64,000 bases of DNA from Microbacterium galbinum. GTDB taxonomy: Bacteria > Actinomycetota > Actinomycetes > Actinomycetales > Microbacteriaceae. Position 1 is the first letter of the stretch; every line of letters starts with the position of its first letter. The notes below the pieces were generated by a model that saw only the letters and a list, made by a program, of their open reading frames with translations, searched no databases and was not told the DNA's origin. This document shows positions 31,515 to 46,217 of the stretch, one piece after another. Where the stretch lies: positions 434,001-498,000 of the forward strand of contig NZ_JAHWXM010000001.1 of NCBI RefSeq assembly GCF_023091225.1, written 5' to 3'. A program made the translations under genes and the position numbers.

Positions 31515-32435
31515 ATGCGCCTCGTCTTCGCCGGCACACCGGCCGCCGCCGTTCCCACGCTCCGCCGCCTGGCGACCGAGCACGATGTCGTCGGTGTCGT
31601 CACACGACCCGACGCGCCGCTCGGACGCAAGCGGGTGCTCACGCCGTCCCCGGTCGCCCAGGCCGCTGTCGAGCTCGGCATCCCCGTCATCGCTGCTGCC
31701 CGCCTCGACGCCGAGGCGACCGAACGCATCCTCGCCCTCGAGCCGGAGCTCGGCGTGATCGTCGCCTACGGTGGCCTCGTGCGGGAGCCGCTCCTCTCGG
31801 GGCCCCGCGAGGGCTGGATCAACCTGCATTTCTCGATCCTGCCCGCGTGGCGCGGCGCCGCACCGGTGCAGCGCGCGCTGATCGCCGGCGATCCCGTGCT
31901 CGGTGCGAGCGTGTTCCGACTCGTCGCAGAGCTCGACGCGGGCGATGTGTTCGCGACGCGGGAGATCGCGCTTCCCGACTCGTCGACCGCGGACGTCGCC
32001 CTCGCGACACTCGCCGACGACGGTGCGGCGCTCACCGCCGACGTGGTCGCCGCGATCGCCGACGGCAGCGCCCGCGCCGTTCCCCAGACGGGAGAGCCCT
32101 CCTTCGCCCCCAAACTCACGCTCGAGGACGGCGCCCTCGACTGGTCGGCCCCGGTCGAGGTCGTCTTCGCGCGGTTCCGCGGGGTCACCCCCGAACCCGG
32201 CGCGCATACGACCGTCGGCGGACAGCGGGTGAAGATCCTCGAAGCCGCTCCTGCTGCCGAGAGGGCTCAGCTCGCACCGGGGGAGATCAGCGCGACGAAG
32301 ACGGCGGTGCTGATCGGCACCGCGTCGGCCCCGCTCGCCGTCACGCGCGTGCAGCCCGCGGGCAAGGGAGCGATGAACGCCGCCGACTGGTGGCGCGGAC
32401 AGCGGGACGCCGAAGGGATGCGTGCAGCATCATGA
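31515..32435 (+). CDS. fmt: Methionyl-tRNA formyltransferase
   Basis: The 306-residue enzyme formylates initiator Met-tRNA. The N-terminal Rossmann-like domain starts RLVFAGTPAAAVPTL; the active-site region contains INLHFSILPAWRGAAPVQRAL with the catalytic Asn and His; the C-terminal OB-like domain begins about residue 205. The usual SLLP is SILP here. CCGGAG precedes the ATG. Its stop overlaps the rsmB start (ATGA). Confidence 0.96.
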   Translation: MRLVFAGTPAAAVPTLRRLATEHDVVGVVTRPDAPLGRKRVLTPSPVAQAAVELGIPVIAAARLDAEATERILALEPELGVIVAYGGLVREPLLSGPREGWINLHFSILPAWRGAAPVQRALIAGDPVLGASVFRLVAELDAGDVFATREIALPDSSTADVALATLADDGAALTADVVAAIADGSARAVPQTGEPSFAPKLTLEDGALDWSAPVEVVFARFRGVTPEPGAHTTVGGQRVKILEAAPAAERAQLAPGEISATKTAVLIGTASAPLAVTRVQPAGKGAMNAADWWRGQRDAEGMRAAS

Positions 32436-33910
32436 GCGACGACAAGCGACGGCGCCCGGGCAAGCCCGGGCCCTCCCGTCCCCGGACCGATGCCACGCAG
32501 CGATCGGCACGGGGCAGCGGTCAGCGGGTGCAGGCCCGCACCGTGCAGCCCGCACGACGGGTGGCCTACGGAGTGCTTCGTGCCGTGTCCGAGGACGACG
32601 CCTACGCGAACCTCGCGCTGCCGCACGCGATCGGCGAGGCCGGTCTCACTCCGCAGGACGCGGCGCTGGCGACCGAGCTGACCTACGGCACGCTCCGCCG
32701 CCGCGGCACCTACGACGCGATCATCTCCGCCGCCGCCGATCGTCCGGTCGACTCGATCGATCCTGCGGTCCTCGATGCGCTGCGCCTGGCCGTGCATCAG
32801 CTGCTCGCCACGCGCGTGGCATCGCACGCCGCGGTGAACGAGTCGGTGAACATCGTCGCCACCGAGGTGAGCCGGGGAGCGTCGAGCTTCACCAACGCCG
32901 TGCTCCGCCGCGTCTCGCGCGAGACGCCGGGCGAGTGGCAGGACAAGATCGAGTCGTCCGCGCGGTCCGACGACGAGCGCCTGGCACTGCGCAGCGCGCA
33001 TCCCGTCTGGGTGATCCGTGCGCTTCGCCGTGCGCTCGACGCCGAGGGCCGGGTGTCGGAGCTCGATGCGCTTCTCGAGGCCGACAACGCCTCTCCCGAG
33101 GTGACGCTGGTCGCCCTTCCCGGGCTCGCCGAGCCGGCGGAGCCCCGTCGCCCGTATGCCGCGACCGCGTTCGGATCGCCCGGCGGCGATCCCCACCGCA
33201 TCATCACCGATGCGCGCGGAACCGTCCGCGTGCAGGACGAGGGCTCGCAGCTCGTCGCGCTGGCTCTCGCCGCGGCGAAGCCGATAGCCACCGGAGAGAA
33301 GTGGCTCGACCTCTGCGCGGGCCCCGGCGGCAAGACCGCACTGCTCGGCGCGATCGCCCACGAGACCGGTGCCGTACTCGAAGCGAACGAGGTGGTCCCG
33401 ACCCGCGCGGGGCTGGTGCGCAGCGCGCTGCGCCCGGTCCCCGGAGATATCCCGGTGCACGAAGAGGATGGCCGTATGCTCGCCGCCTCTCGCCCCGGCG
33501 AGTTCGATCGCGTGCTCGTCGACGCTCCCTGCACCGGTCTCGGTGCGCTGAGGCGACGCCCGGAGGCGCGCTGGCGCAAGTCACCCGCCGATGTCGCCGA
33601 GCTGGTTCCGCTCCAGGAGCAGCTGCTGTCGGCGGCGGTCGACGCCCTCGCGCCCGGCGGCATCGTGGCCTACGTCACCTGCTCGCCTCACCTCGCCGAG
33701 ACGACCGGAGTGGTGCAGGAGGTTCTCCGCGGGAGGGAGGACCTCGTCGAGCTCGATGCCCGGGCCGTGGTCTCCGAGATCTCCCGTTCGCCGATCGATC
33801 TCGCATCCGACGGCCGCGCCGAGTCCGGTTCCGTCCAGCTGTGGCCGCACCGTCACGGCACCGACGCCATGTTCCTCGCGCTCCTGCAGCGCGTACCGAA
33901 GGGAGAGTGA
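32432..33910 (+). CDS. rsmB: 16S rRNA (cytosine-967-C5)-methyltransferase RsmB/Sun
   Basis: A 492-residue protein. A basic disordered start (about 1-40) is followed by a NusB-like RNA-binding domain (ARRVAYGVLRAV, SFTNAVLRRV) and a Rossmann methyltransferase domain: WLDLCAGPGGKT (SAM site), VLVDAPCTGLGALRRRPEARWR (PC motif) and YVTCSPH (catalytic Cys). It methylates C967 of 16S rRNA in E. coli. The ATG at 32432 overlaps the fmt stop; the frame extends far upstream inside fmt, but only this start gives the family length. Confidence 0.93.
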   Translation: MSDDKRRRPGKPGPSRPRTDATQRSARGSGQRVQARTVQPARRVAYGVLRAVSEDDAYANLALPHAIGEAGLTPQDAALATELTYGTLRRRGTYDAIISAAADRPVDSIDPAVLDALRLAVHQLLATRVASHAAVNESVNIVATEVSRGASSFTNAVLRRVSRETPGEWQDKIESSARSDDERLALRSAHPVWVIRALRRALDAEGRVSELDALLEADNASPEVTLVALPGLAEPAEPRRPYAATAFGSPGGDPHRIITDARGTVRVQDEGSQLVALALAAAKPIATGEKWLDLCAGPGGKTALLGAIAHETGAVLEANEVVPTRAGLVRSALRPVPGDIPVHEEDGRMLAASRPGEFDRVLVDAPCTGLGALRRRPEARWRKSPADVAELVPLQEQLLSAAVDALAPGGIVAYVTCSPHLAETTGVVQEVLRGREDLVELDARAVVSEISRSPIDLASDGRAESGSVQLWPHRHGTDAMFLALLQRVPKGE

Positions 33911-33912
33911 CC

Positions 33913-34593
33913 GTGGAGCTTCCCCGCGCGCCGCGCATCAACCCGAGCATCCTCGCCGCCGATTTCGTCAACATGCAGAGGGACCTCGCGAAGATCGCCT
34001 CCGCCGACTTCGCGCACGTCGACGTCATGGACAACCACTTCGTGCCGAATCTCACGTTCGGACCGCAGATGGTCGAGCGCATCCAGGCGACGAGTCCGAT
34101 CCCGCTCGATGTGCATCTGATGATCTCGGATCCCGACCGCTGGGCTCCCGGTTACGCCGAGCTGGGGGCCGCGAGCGTGACGTTCCATCTCGAGGCCGCC
34201 GCCGATCCGGTGGCGCTCGCCCGCCGTCTGCGCGACATCGGCGCGCGTGCCGGCGTGGCGATCAAACCGGGGACCGCGGGGGAGAGTCTTTACGACATCC
34301 TCGACGAGTTCGATCAGATCCTCGTGATGACCGTCGAGCCCGGCTTCGGCGGCCAGGGGTTCATGCCCGAGACGATGCCGAAGCTGCGCGGACTCGCCGA
34401 CGAGGCGCGGCGTCGGGGATCCGATGTCTGGTTGCAGGTGGACGGGGGGATCTCCGATCGCACGATCGAGATCGCCGCAGCCGCGGGGGCCGACACCTTC
34501 GTCGCGGGATCGGCGGTGTACGGTGCCGACGACGTCGAAGCCGCCGTCACGCGGCTCAGGGGCCTCGCGGGAGCCGGTAGCCTGGAAGCGTGA
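33913..34593 (+). CDS. rpe: Ribulose-phosphate 3-epimerase
   Basis: A 226-residue TIM barrel of the pentose phosphate pathway. Motifs are [28 protein letters not shown] with the catalytic Asp and metal-binding His, [19 protein letters not shown] and LQVDGGIS. I choose the GTG at 33913 because GGGAG lies 7 nt upstream; the GTG at 33907, overlapping the rsmB stop, is the alternative. Its own stop overlaps the GTG of hisE. Confidence 0.96.
   Translation: MELPRAPRINPSILAADFVNMQRDLAKIASADFAHVDVMDNHFVPNLTFGPQMVERIQATSPIPLDVHLMISDPDRWAPGYAELGAASVTFHLEAAADPVALARRLRDIGARAGVAIKPGTAGESLYDILDEFDQILVMTVEPGFGGQGFMPETMPKLRGLADEARRRGSDVWLQVDGGISDRTIEIAAAAGADTFVAGSAVYGADDVEAAVTRLRGLAGAGSLEA
34578..34583 (+). 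promoter_or_regulatory. -10-like TAGCCT box before hisE
   Basis: TAGCCT lies inside the last codons of rpe and ends exactly 6 nt before the hisE GTG, the leaderless spacing seen elsewhere here. Confidence 0.4.
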
Positions 34594-34853
34594 AGACTTT
34601 CGACGAGCTGTTCGCCGAGCTCAGCGTCAAGGCCGAGACCCGACCCGAGGGATCGGGCACGGTCGCCGAGCTCGACGGCGGCGTGCACACCATCGGCAAG
34701 AAGATCGTCGAGGAGGCCGCCGAGGTCTGGATGGCCTCGGAGTACGAATCCGATGAGGCCGCCGCCGAGGAGATCTCCCAGCTGCTCTATCACGTTCAGG
34801 TGATGATGCTCGCGAAGGGACTCTCCCTGCAGGACGTCTATCGACATCTGTGA
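34590..34853 (+). CDS. hisE: Phosphoribosyl-ATP diphosphatase
   Basis: An 87-residue all-alpha NTP-PPase (MazG-like) carrying out the second step of histidine synthesis. The metal-binding [13 protein letters not shown] helix and [13 protein letters not shown] are diagnostic. In this genome hisE and hisI are separate genes rather than the fused HisIE of enterobacteria. GTG start overlapping the rpe stop. Confidence 0.95.
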   Translation: MKTFDELFAELSVKAETRPEGSGTVAELDGGVHTIGKKIVEEAAEVWMASEYESDEAAAEEISQLLYHVQVMMLAKGLSLQDVYRHL

Positions 34854-34891
34854 TGCGCTCCGCCCATCCCGATTCGATCTGAAAGTCAGAC

Positions 34892-35731
34892 ATGCTGCGC
34901 ATTGCCGTTCCCAACAAGGGCTCTCTCTCCGAGACCGCCGCCGAGATGCTCGCGGAGGCCGGATACGCCGGCCGGCGCGACCCCAAGACCCTGCACGTGC
35001 TCGACGCCGAGAACGACGTCGAGTTCTTCTTCCTCCGCCCGCGTGACATCGCCACCTACGTGGCGTCCGGCGCGCTCGACGTGGGGATCACCGGTCGTGA
35101 CCTCCTCCTCGACGTGCAGCAGCCCGCGCGCGAGATCGAGCAGCTCGGATTCGGTGGCTCGACGTTCCGCTTCGCGGGCCCTCCAGGCCGTTTCTCCTCG
35201 CTGGAGGACCTCGAGGGCGTGCGCGTCGCGTCCGCCTACCCGGGCCTCGTCGGCGCCTTCCTGCGCGAGCACGGTGTCACCGCCGAACTCGTGCATCTCG
35301 ACGGTGCCGTCGAGTCGGCCGTGCGCCTGGGAGTGGCGGATGCCGTGGCCGATGTTGTCTCGACCGGTACGACCCTCCGCCAGGCGGGTCTGGAGATCTT
35401 CGGCCCGGTGATCCTCGAGTCCGAGGCCGTGCTGATCAGCCGTGACGGCGATGCAGATGGAACCGACACGCTGCTGCGTCGCCTGCGCGGGGTGATGGTC
35501 GCCCGCCGCTACGTGCTGGTCGACTACGACCTGCCGGCCGAACTCGTCGATCAGGCCGTCGCGATCGCTCCGGGGCGCGAGTCTCCGACGATCTCGCCGC
35601 TGCGCGATCCCGCCTGGGTCGCCGTCCGGGTGATGATCCCGCGCAAGCGCGTGAACCAGGTGATGGACGACCTCTACGCGCTCGGAGCGCGGGCGATCCT
35701 CGTCACCGCCATCCACGCCGCGAGGCTCTGA
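34892..35731 (+). CDS. hisG: ATP phosphoribosyltransferase (long form)
   Basis: A 279-residue HisG catalysing the committed step of histidine synthesis. [18 protein letters not shown] starts the bilobal catalytic part; the PRPP-binding [15 protein letters not shown] is at about 150-165; the last ~75 residues form the C-terminal regulatory domain ([18 protein letters not shown]), so this is the HisZ-independent long form that is usually inhibited by histidine. The stop shares one base with the hisF start. Confidence 0.97.
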   Translation: MLRIAVPNKGSLSETAAEMLAEAGYAGRRDPKTLHVLDAENDVEFFFLRPRDIATYVASGALDVGITGRDLLLDVQQPAREIEQLGFGGSTFRFAGPPGRFSSLEDLEGVRVASAYPGLVGAFLREHGVTAELVHLDGAVESAVRLGVADAVADVVSTGTTLRQAGLEIFGPVILESEAVLISRDGDADGTDTLLRRLRGVMVARRYVLVDYDLPAELVDQAVAIAPGRESPTISPLRDPAWVAVRVMIPRKRVNQVMDDLYALGARAILVTAIHAARL

Positions 35732-36492
35732 TGGCTCTCGCGCGGCGCGTGATCCCGTGCCTCGACGTCGCCGACGGCCGCGTCGTGAAGGGCGTGAACT
35801 TCGAGAACCTCCGCGACATGGGGGACCCTGTCGAACTCGCCCGGCACTACGCCGCTCAGGGCGCGGACGAGATCACCTTCCTCGATGTCACGGCCACGGT
35901 CGACGCCCGTGCGACGACCTACGATGTCGTGCAGCGCACGGCGGAGCAGGTCTTCGTGCCTTTGACCGTCGGCGGGGGAGTGCGCACCGTCGACGACGTG
36001 GCTCGGCTTCTGGCCGTGGGCGCGGACAAGGTCGGCGTCAACTCCGCGGCCATCGCGCGGCCCGACCTCATCGGCGAGATCGCCGACCGCTTCGGCGCAC
36101 AGGTGCTCGTGCTGTCGCTCGACGTCAAGCGCGCGGGGAACACGGCTTCCGGTTTCGTCGTCACCACGCACGGAGGCCGCACGCAGACGACGCTCGATGC
36201 CCTGGAGTGGGCGCGCGAAGCCGCCGAGCGCGGCGCCGGAGAGCTTCTCGTGAACTCGATCGACGCGGATGGCACGCGCGACGGTTTCGACCTCGAGCTG
36301 GTGAGCCTCATGCGTGAGGTCGCGACCGTCCCCGTGATCGCCTCCGGTGGTGCCGGTGCCGTGGAGCACTTCGCCCCGGCGATCCACGCGGGAGCCGATG
36401 CCGTGCTCGCCGCCAGCGTGTTCCACACGGGCGCGCTGACCGTCGGCGACGTGAAGGATGCGCTGCGCGCAGAAGGAGTGCTGGTCCGATGA
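35731..36492 (+). CDS. hisF: Imidazole glycerol phosphate synthase cyclase subunit
   Basis: A 253-residue beta/alpha barrel. The two catalytic aspartates lie in [17 protein letters not shown] and [10 protein letters not shown]; phosphate-binding loops VGGGVRT and [11 protein letters not shown] are clear. It works with the HisH glutaminase, which is not in the window, nor are hisA, hisB, hisC or hisD. Its stop overlaps hisI as ATGA. Confidence 0.98.
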   Translation: MALARRVIPCLDVADGRVVKGVNFENLRDMGDPVELARHYAAQGADEITFLDVTATVDARATTYDVVQRTAEQVFVPLTVGGGVRTVDDVARLLAVGADKVGVNSAAIARPDLIGEIADRFGAQVLVLSLDVKRAGNTASGFVVTTHGGRTQTTLDALEWAREAAERGAGELLVNSIDADGTRDGFDLELVSLMREVATVPVIASGGAGAVEHFAPAIHAGADAVLAASVFHTGALTVGDVKDALRAEGVLVR

Positions 36493-36848
36493 CCGATCTC
36501 GATGCCAGAGTCGCCCGGGTGGCCTGGAACTCCGATGGGCTCGCCCCGGTGATCGTGCAGCAGTACGACTCGCACGAGGTGCTCATGATGGCGTGGGTCG
36601 ACGAGGAGGCCCTGCGGCGCACTCTCACGTCCGGTCGCGCGACGTACTGGTCGCGTTCCCGCCAGGAGTACTGGCGCAAGGGCGACACCTCCGGCAACAT
36701 CCAGGTCGTGCACGGAGCCCGACTCGACTGCGACGGCGACGCGATCCTGCTCTCGGTCGATCAGACCGGTCCCGCGTGCCACACGGGGACGCGCACGTGC
36801 TTCGACACGACCGATCTCGAAGCCGCGGTCGGGGGCGCGTCCGAATGA
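36489..36848 (+). CDS. hisI: Phosphoribosyl-AMP cyclohydrolase
   Basis: A 119-residue cyclohydrolase opening the purine ring of PR-AMP. Motifs are [34 protein letters not shown], the metal-binding Asp/Cys segment [10 protein letters not shown] and the terminal zinc residues in CHTGTRTCF. Its stop overlaps the next gene by ATGA. That next gene is normally preceded by trpE in this lineage; trpE is absent here. Confidence 0.97.
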   Translation: MTDLDARVARVAWNSDGLAPVIVQQYDSHEVLMMAWVDEEALRRTLTSGRATYWSRSRQEYWRKGDTSGNIQVVHGARLDCDGDAILLSVDQTGPACHTGTRTCFDTTDLEAAVGGASE

Positions 36849-37435
36849 ACGTGGCGCGACGCGGACGTTCGATCACCCTCCTCGGGTTCCTTCTCGCCGG
36901 TGCGATCGGGATCATCTCGTCGACGCAGACCTGGCTGACCGTGCAGCGAGCGGATGCCGGGGCCGAGATCCTCGTCCCCGGAGCATCCGCTCTGGTGCTG
37001 CTCGCCCCGCTGAGTCTCGCCGTGCTCGCGCTCGGCGCGGCGCTGTCGATCGCCGGCCCGGTACTGCGCCTGATCTTTGCGGTGCTCGCCGCCGTGGCCG
37101 CCGTGTTCCTCGGGTGGTCGACGCTCCAGCTGCTCGTCGGGGTGCCGCTGTCGGCCGTGGCTCCGACGGTGACCGAGGCGACGGGTCTCGCCGGTGATTC
37201 CGCCGTTGAGACGGTCGTCGCGTCGATCACCCCCTCGGCCTGGCCGGTCATCGCACTGGTCGGGTGGGTGCTGCTCCTCGCCGCCGCCGTGTTCGCGCTG
37301 TGCACGTGGCGACGCTGGAAGAGCGGCGGGCGTCGGTACCGCACGGGAGACGATGTCCCCGCCCACACCGACGGCCCCGTCGATGCGATCGATTCCTGGG
37401 ACGACCTGTCCCGCGGAACCGATCCGACCCGATGA
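36845..37435 (+). CDS. Trp operon-associated membrane protein
   Basis: A 196-residue protein with about four transmembrane helices (near 10-27, 45-65, 70-95 and 135-155) and a hydrophilic C-terminus. Its length, topology, the early STQTWLTV motif and the place between hisI and trpC match the actinobacterial Trp_oprn_chp family, whose function is unknown. The start overlaps the hisI stop, so it is co-translated with the his genes. Confidence 0.88.
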   Translation: MNVARRGRSITLLGFLLAGAIGIISSTQTWLTVQRADAGAEILVPGASALVLLAPLSLAVLALGAALSIAGPVLRLIFAVLAAVAAVFLGWSTLQLLVGVPLSAVAPTVTEATGLAGDSAVETVVASITPSAWPVIALVGWVLLLAAAVFALCTWRRWKSGGRRYRTGDDVPAHTDGPVDAIDSWDDLSRGTDPTR

Positions 37436-37441
37436 CCCCGA

Positions 37442-37447
37442 TAGACT
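37442..37447 (+). promoter_or_regulatory. -10 box (TAGACT) before the HGxxPAAW gene and trpCBA
   Basis: TAGACT starts 7 nt after the membrane-protein stop and 41 nt before the next ATG. The leader is too short for a leader peptide or attenuator. Confidence 0.5.
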
Positions 37448-37482
37448 GAATCCGATCCCGCTGTCGTTCCCCGGAGGAGACC

Positions 37483-37713
37483 ATGACCAACCCGATCGCC
37501 GACCCCGGCCACGGACACTCGCCTGCGGCGTGGACCGCTGTCGTGATCATGCTCATCGGCTTCACCGCCGCCACAGTCGCGTTCTGCTTCGAGCAGCCGA
37601 CCCTCGTCTGGATCACGGCCGCGTTGATCCCGATCGGTGCGCTCGTCGGTTGGATCCTCGCCAAGGCCGGTTACGGCGTGAAGGGCCCCAAGTACTCGCC
37701 GAAGGCGCACTAG
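37483..37713 (+). CDS. HGxxPAAW family small membrane protein
   Basis: A 76-residue protein with the [11 protein letters not shown] motif just before two transmembrane helices (about 17-36 and 41-60) and a [10 protein letters not shown] tail. It is found next to trp genes across actinobacteria without a known function. A strong GGAGGAG precedes the ATG. Its TAG stop shares a G with the GTG of trpC (TAGTG), so the two are translationally coupled. Confidence 0.9.
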   Translation: MTNPIADPGHGHSPAAWTAVVIMLIGFTAATVAFCFEQPTLVWITAALIPIGALVGWILAKAGYGVKGPKYSPKAH

Positions 37714-38492
37714 TGGTTCTCGCCGACCTGACGGCCGGCGCTGTCGCAGACGCCGAGCGTCGCACCCTGTCGCGTCCATTGGCGCAGGTCGAGCGAGAAG
37801 CCCTCGCGCGGCCCGCCGCGAAGGATGCGCTGTCGTTCCTCGCGCCCGCGGAGCGAGTGAAGATCATCGCCGAGGTCAAGCGTGCGAGTCCGTCGCGCGG
37901 GGCACTCGCCGACATCCCCGATCCGGCACTCCAGGCCTCGCTGTACGAGACGGGCGGTGCGTCGGCGATCAGCGTGCTGACCGAGGAGCGTCGTTTCGGT
38001 GGCAGTCTGGCCGACCTCGAGGCCGTCACCGCCCGCGTGTCGCTTCCGGTGCTGCGCAAGGATTTCATCGCCACCCGCTATCAGGTGCTCGAAGCACGCG
38101 CGGCCGGCGCCGACCTGGTGCTGCTGATCGTCGCCGGACTGGAGCCCGCCGTGCTGCGGGAGCTCTTCGGGTTCATCGGCGAGCTCGGTATGACGCCGCT
38201 CGTCGAGACGCACTCCGCCGACGAGCTGGAGGCGGCGATCGATCTCGGCGCACCGCTCATCGGGGTGAACGCACGCGACCTGACGACGCTCGAGCTCGAT
38301 CGCGATCTCTTCGGACGACTGTCCGACCGCATCCCGGACTCCGCGATCAAGATCGCCGAGTCCGCGGTCCTCACACCCGCCGACGTCGCTCACTACCGGG
38401 GGGCGGGCGCCGACGTCGTCCTCATCGGCGAGGCGCTCGTCACCGGCGACCCGGTCGCGACACTCACCACTTTCCTGGAGGCCGGCGAATGA
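37713..38492 (+). CDS. trpC: Indole-3-glycerol phosphate synthase
   Basis: A 259-residue beta/alpha barrel closing the indole ring. Motifs are [14 protein letters not shown] (catalytic Lys), [27 protein letters not shown] and [14 protein letters not shown]. It is a monofunctional TrpC, not fused to trpF. The GTG start overlaps the preceding TAG by one base; the stop overlaps trpB (ATGA). Confidence 0.96.
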   Translation: MVLADLTAGAVADAERRTLSRPLAQVEREALARPAAKDALSFLAPAERVKIIAEVKRASPSRGALADIPDPALQASLYETGGASAISVLTEERRFGGSLADLEAVTARVSLPVLRKDFIATRYQVLEARAAGADLVLLIVAGLEPAVLRELFGFIGELGMTPLVETHSADELEAAIDLGAPLIGVNARDLTTLELDRDLFGRLSDRIPDSAIKIAESAVLTPADVAHYRGAGADVVLIGEALVTGDPVATLTTFLEAGE

Positions 38493-39709
38493 GCCTGCGT
38501 GAACAGCATGGTCCGTACTTCGGAAGCTTCGGTGGCCGGTACATGCCGGAATCGCTCATCGCGGCGATCGACGAACTGACGGCGGCCTACGAGGCCGCGG
38601 TCGCCGATCCGGAGTTCCGTGCGGAACTCGCCGGGCTCCTGACCTCCTACGCCGGACGCCCGTCGATCCTCACCGAGGTGCCGCGCTTCGCCGAGCACGC
38701 CGGGGGAGCGCGCGTCTTCCTCAAGCGCGAGGACCTCAACCACACGGGTTCCCACAAGATCAACAACGTTCTGGGGCAGGCGCTGCTGACGAAGCGCCTG
38801 GGCAAGACCCGCGTCATCGCCGAGACCGGTGCCGGACAGCACGGAGTCGCCACCGCCACCGCCGCGGCGCTCTTCGGACTCGAGTGCACGATCTACATGG
38901 GCGAGGTCGACACCGAGCGCCAGGCGCTCAACGTCGCGCGCATGCGGCTGCTCGGTGCAGAGGTCGTCGCGGTGACCTCGGGCTCGCGCACCCTGAAGGA
39001 CGCGATCAACGACGCCTACCGCGACTGGGTCGCCTCGGTCGAGACCACCAACTACATCTTCGGCACCGCCGCGGGTCCGCACCCGTTCCCGGCGATGGTC
39101 CGAGACTTCCAGAAGATCATCGGCGAAGAGGCGCGCGAGCAGCTCCTCTCCGAGGTCGGACGCCTTCCGGACGCCGTCGTGGCGTGCGTCGGCGGGGGCT
39201 CCAACGCGATCGGCATGTTCGACGCGTTCCTCGACGACGAGGGCGTGCGACTGTACGGCGTCGAGGCCGCGGGCGACGGCGTCGACACCCCGCGGCACGC
39301 GGCGTCGATCGAGCGCGGCCGTCCGGGTGTGCTCCACGGTTCGCGCACCTACGTTCTGCAGGACGGCGACGGCCAGACTGTCGAGTCCCACTCGATCTCG
39401 GCCGGCCTCGACTACCCGGGGGTCGGGCCGGAGCACTCGTGGCTCGCCGACATCGGGCGAGCCGCATACATCCCCGCCACGGATGACGAGGCGATGCAGG
39501 CGCTGCGCCTCCTCAGCCGCACCGAGGGCATCATCCCGGCCATCGAGTCGGCCCACGCTCTCGCCGGTGCGCTGCGCATCGGACGCGAACTCGGACCGGA
39601 TGCCGTCATCGCGGTGTGCCTGTCGGGACGCGGGGACAAGGACATGGCGACGGCCGCGACCTACTTCGACCTCTACGACGCCTCGACGACCGATGGAGGA
39701 GACCAGTGA
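38489..39709 (+). CDS. trpB: Tryptophan synthase beta chain
   Basis: The 406-residue PLP enzyme joins indole to serine. The PLP lysine lies in [17 protein letters not shown] (about residue 92), followed by [13 protein letters not shown] with the catalytic Glu, and [10 protein letters not shown] binding the PLP phosphate. This is the TrpB1 type that forms a channelled complex with TrpA, encoded next with a 4-nt overlap. Confidence 0.98.
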   Translation: MSLREQHGPYFGSFGGRYMPESLIAAIDELTAAYEAAVADPEFRAELAGLLTSYAGRPSILTEVPRFAEHAGGARVFLKREDLNHTGSHKINNVLGQALLTKRLGKTRVIAETGAGQHGVATATAAALFGLECTIYMGEVDTERQALNVARMRLLGAEVVAVTSGSRTLKDAINDAYRDWVASVETTNYIFGTAAGPHPFPAMVRDFQKIIGEEAREQLLSEVGRLPDAVVACVGGGSNAIGMFDAFLDDEGVRLYGVEAAGDGVDTPRHAASIERGRPGVLHGSRTYVLQDGDGQTVESHSISAGLDYPGVGPEHSWLADIGRAAYIPATDDEAMQALRLLSRTEGIIPAIESAHALAGALRIGRELGPDAVIAVCLSGRGDKDMATAATYFDLYDASTTDGGDQ

Positions 39710-40509
39710 GTCGCATCGAGCGCGCCTTCGAGAAAGCGGAGTCCGAGGGGCGCAAGGTCTTCGTCGGCTACCTCCCGGTCGGTTACCCCGATCTCGAGAC
39801 GAGCATCCAGGCGGCGATCACCCTCGCCCGCAACGGGGTCGACATCATCGAGCTCGGACCGCCCTACAGTGATCCGGTCATGGACGGCGCCGTCATCCAG
39901 GAGGCGACGACCGCCGCGCTGGCCGCCGGCTTCCGAACGGCCGATCTCTTCACCGCGCTGCGCGCCATCACCGCGGCCACCGATGTTCCGGTTCTCGTCA
40001 TGACCTACTGGAACCCGGTCGTGCAGTACGGCGTCGACCGGTACGCCGACGACCTGCTCGCCGCCGGTGGGGCGGGGCTCATCACCCCCGACATCACGCC
40101 CGAGGTCGCCGACGAGTGGATCGCCGCGAGCGAGCGCACCGGCCTCGACCGGGTCTTCCTCGCCGCGCCGACCTCGTCCGATGAACGACTCGCCCTGGTC
40201 GTGCGTTCGTCCACCGGTTTCGTCTACACCGTCTCGACCATGGGAATCACGGGGGAGCGGGCCGAACTGGACCGCGCCGCCCGTACCCTCGTCGGACGCC
40301 TGCGCGCACAGGGCGCCACACGGGCCTGCGTCGGGATCGGCATCTCCACGCCCGAGCAGATCGCCGCGGTGTCCGAGTACGCCGACGGTGCGATCGTCGG
40401 TACGGCGCTCGTCCGCGCGCTCCGCGACGGGGGCCTCGACGCTCTCGCCGAGGTCACCCGAACCCTGGCCGACGGCACGTCGTCGTCGCGCCCCGTCACC
40501 GAGAAGTAG
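39706..40509 (+). CDS. trpA: Tryptophan synthase alpha chain
   Basis: A 267-residue barrel releasing indole from indole glycerol phosphate. The catalytic Glu and Asp lie in [29 protein letters not shown] and [12 protein letters not shown] bind substrate. The GTG at 39706 overlaps the trpB stop; GGAGGAG lies about 6 nt upstream. It ends in TAG, and that TAG begins the TAGGAT promoter box of lgt. Confidence 0.97.
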   Translation: MSRIERAFEKAESEGRKVFVGYLPVGYPDLETSIQAAITLARNGVDIIELGPPYSDPVMDGAVIQEATTAALAAGFRTADLFTALRAITAATDVPVLVMTYWNPVVQYGVDRYADDLLAAGGAGLITPDITPEVADEWIAASERTGLDRVFLAAPTSSDERLALVVRSSTGFVYTVSTMGITGERAELDRAARTLVGRLRAQGATRACVGIGISTPEQIAAVSEYADGAIVGTALVRALRDGGLDALAEVTRTLADGTSSSRPVTEK

Positions 40510-40512
40510 GAT
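40507..40512 (+). promoter_or_regulatory. lgt promoter -10 box overlapping the trpA stop codon
   Basis: TAGGAT: its first three bases are the trpA stop. It ends 7 nt before the lgt ATG with no ribosome-binding site between, so the lgt transcript from this promoter should be leaderless. Confidence 0.55.
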
Positions 40513-40519
40513 CGCACTC

Positions 40520-41548
40520 ATGTCCCTCGCGCTCCACAGCACCCTCACCGGCGTGCTCACCAGCATCCCGAGCCCGCCCGAGCGAAACTTCGTGTTCCTC
40601 GGTCTCTCGATTCACTACTACGCGCTGTGCATCATCGCGGGGATCATCGTCGCCACGCTGCTGACCAACCACCGCCTCACCAAGCGCGGAGCGGAGCCGT
40701 GGGTCGTCATCGACATCTCGATCCTCGCGGTCCCGCTCGCCATCATCGGTGCGCGGATCTTCCACGTCGCCACCCACCCGAACGACTACTTCGGCGAGGG
40801 CATCAACACGTGGAACCCGTTCCAGCCCGGATCCGTCTGGGCGATCTGGGAGGGTGGCATCGCCATCTTCGGCGCCCTCATCGGCGGTGCAGTCGGTGCG
40901 TACCTCGGCTGCAAGTGGACCGGCATCCGGTTCTGGACCTTCGCCGACGCTCTCGCACCGGGACTGCTCCTCGCGCAGGCGATGGGCCGCTTCGGCAATT
41001 GGTTCAACCACGAGCTCTTCGGCCTCCCGACCGATCTGCCCTGGGGACTCGAGATCGAGTCGACGAACAGCGCCTTCCCGCCCGGACTCCCGGAGGGCAC
41101 GCTCTTCCACCCGACCTTCCTCTACGAGGTCATCTGGAACGGCCTGGGCGTCATCGTGCTGCTGTGGCTCGGTCGCAAGCTGTTCTTCCAGTGGGGCCGC
41201 CTCTTCGCGATCTACCTCATCTGGTACAGCGCAGGACGCGTCGTCTGGGAGTCGATCCGCATCGACCCGAGCGAGATCATCCTCGGCCTGCGAAGCAACG
41301 TCGCAGCCGCGATCCTCGGCATCATCGTGGGTCTCGTGATCCTCGTCGTGCAGACGCGTCGCCACCCCGGACTCGAGCCGTCGCCGTACGTACCCGGCCG
41401 GTCGCGGAAGGACCAGGACGACGCTGATGTACAATCGCAGGACAATCCCTCTGACTTCGTCGACGTGAGCGAGCCTCCGGCAGACGACGTCACCGCAGGA
41501 GCTACCGCCACAAGCACCGCTCCCACGAGCGAGAACGGCTCCCGATAG
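40520..41548 (+). CDS. lgt: Prolipoprotein diacylglyceryl transferase
   Basis: A 342-residue integral membrane enzyme with about seven transmembrane segments that attaches diacylglycerol to the lipobox cysteine of preprolipoproteins. The Lgt signature AMGRFGNWFNHELFG is at about 155-169, preceded by GGIAIFGALIGG. A hydrophilic C-terminal tail of about 55 residues (rich in Asp, Ser and Thr) extends beyond the last helix, a common actinobacterial addition. One lipoprotein substrate candidate is encoded at 61875-62357. Confidence 0.96.
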   Translation: MSLALHSTLTGVLTSIPSPPERNFVFLGLSIHYYALCIIAGIIVATLLTNHRLTKRGAEPWVVIDISILAVPLAIIGARIFHVATHPNDYFGEGINTWNPFQPGSVWAIWEGGIAIFGALIGGAVGAYLGCKWTGIRFWTFADALAPGLLLAQAMGRFGNWFNHELFGLPTDLPWGLEIESTNSAFPPGLPEGTLFHPTFLYEVIWNGLGVIVLLWLGRKLFFQWGRLFAIYLIWYSAGRVVWESIRIDPSEIILGLRSNVAAAILGIIVGLVILVVQTRRHPGLEPSPYVPGRSRKDQDDADVQSQDNPSDFVDVSEPPADDVTAGATATSTAPTSENGSR

Positions 41549-41639
41549 CCGCCACCTCGTGGCGCGAGAGAACCATTGCACTGAACGAGCGGGCCAACGT
41601 CGTCCCCGGTGTCACTTGAATATCTGAGGACGGTAACTG

Positions 41640-46209
<4,570 letters not shown>

Positions 46210-46217
<8 letters not shown>

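Noticed and set aside
36488..37440. A degraded trpE remnant between hisI and the membrane protein
   Set aside because: The genes overlap by 4 nt, so there is no room for a remnant.
37436..37482. Possible trp attenuator or leader peptide before the HGxxPAAW/trpC genes
   Set aside because: The leader is about 35 nt, with no Trp-codon run and no alternative hairpins.
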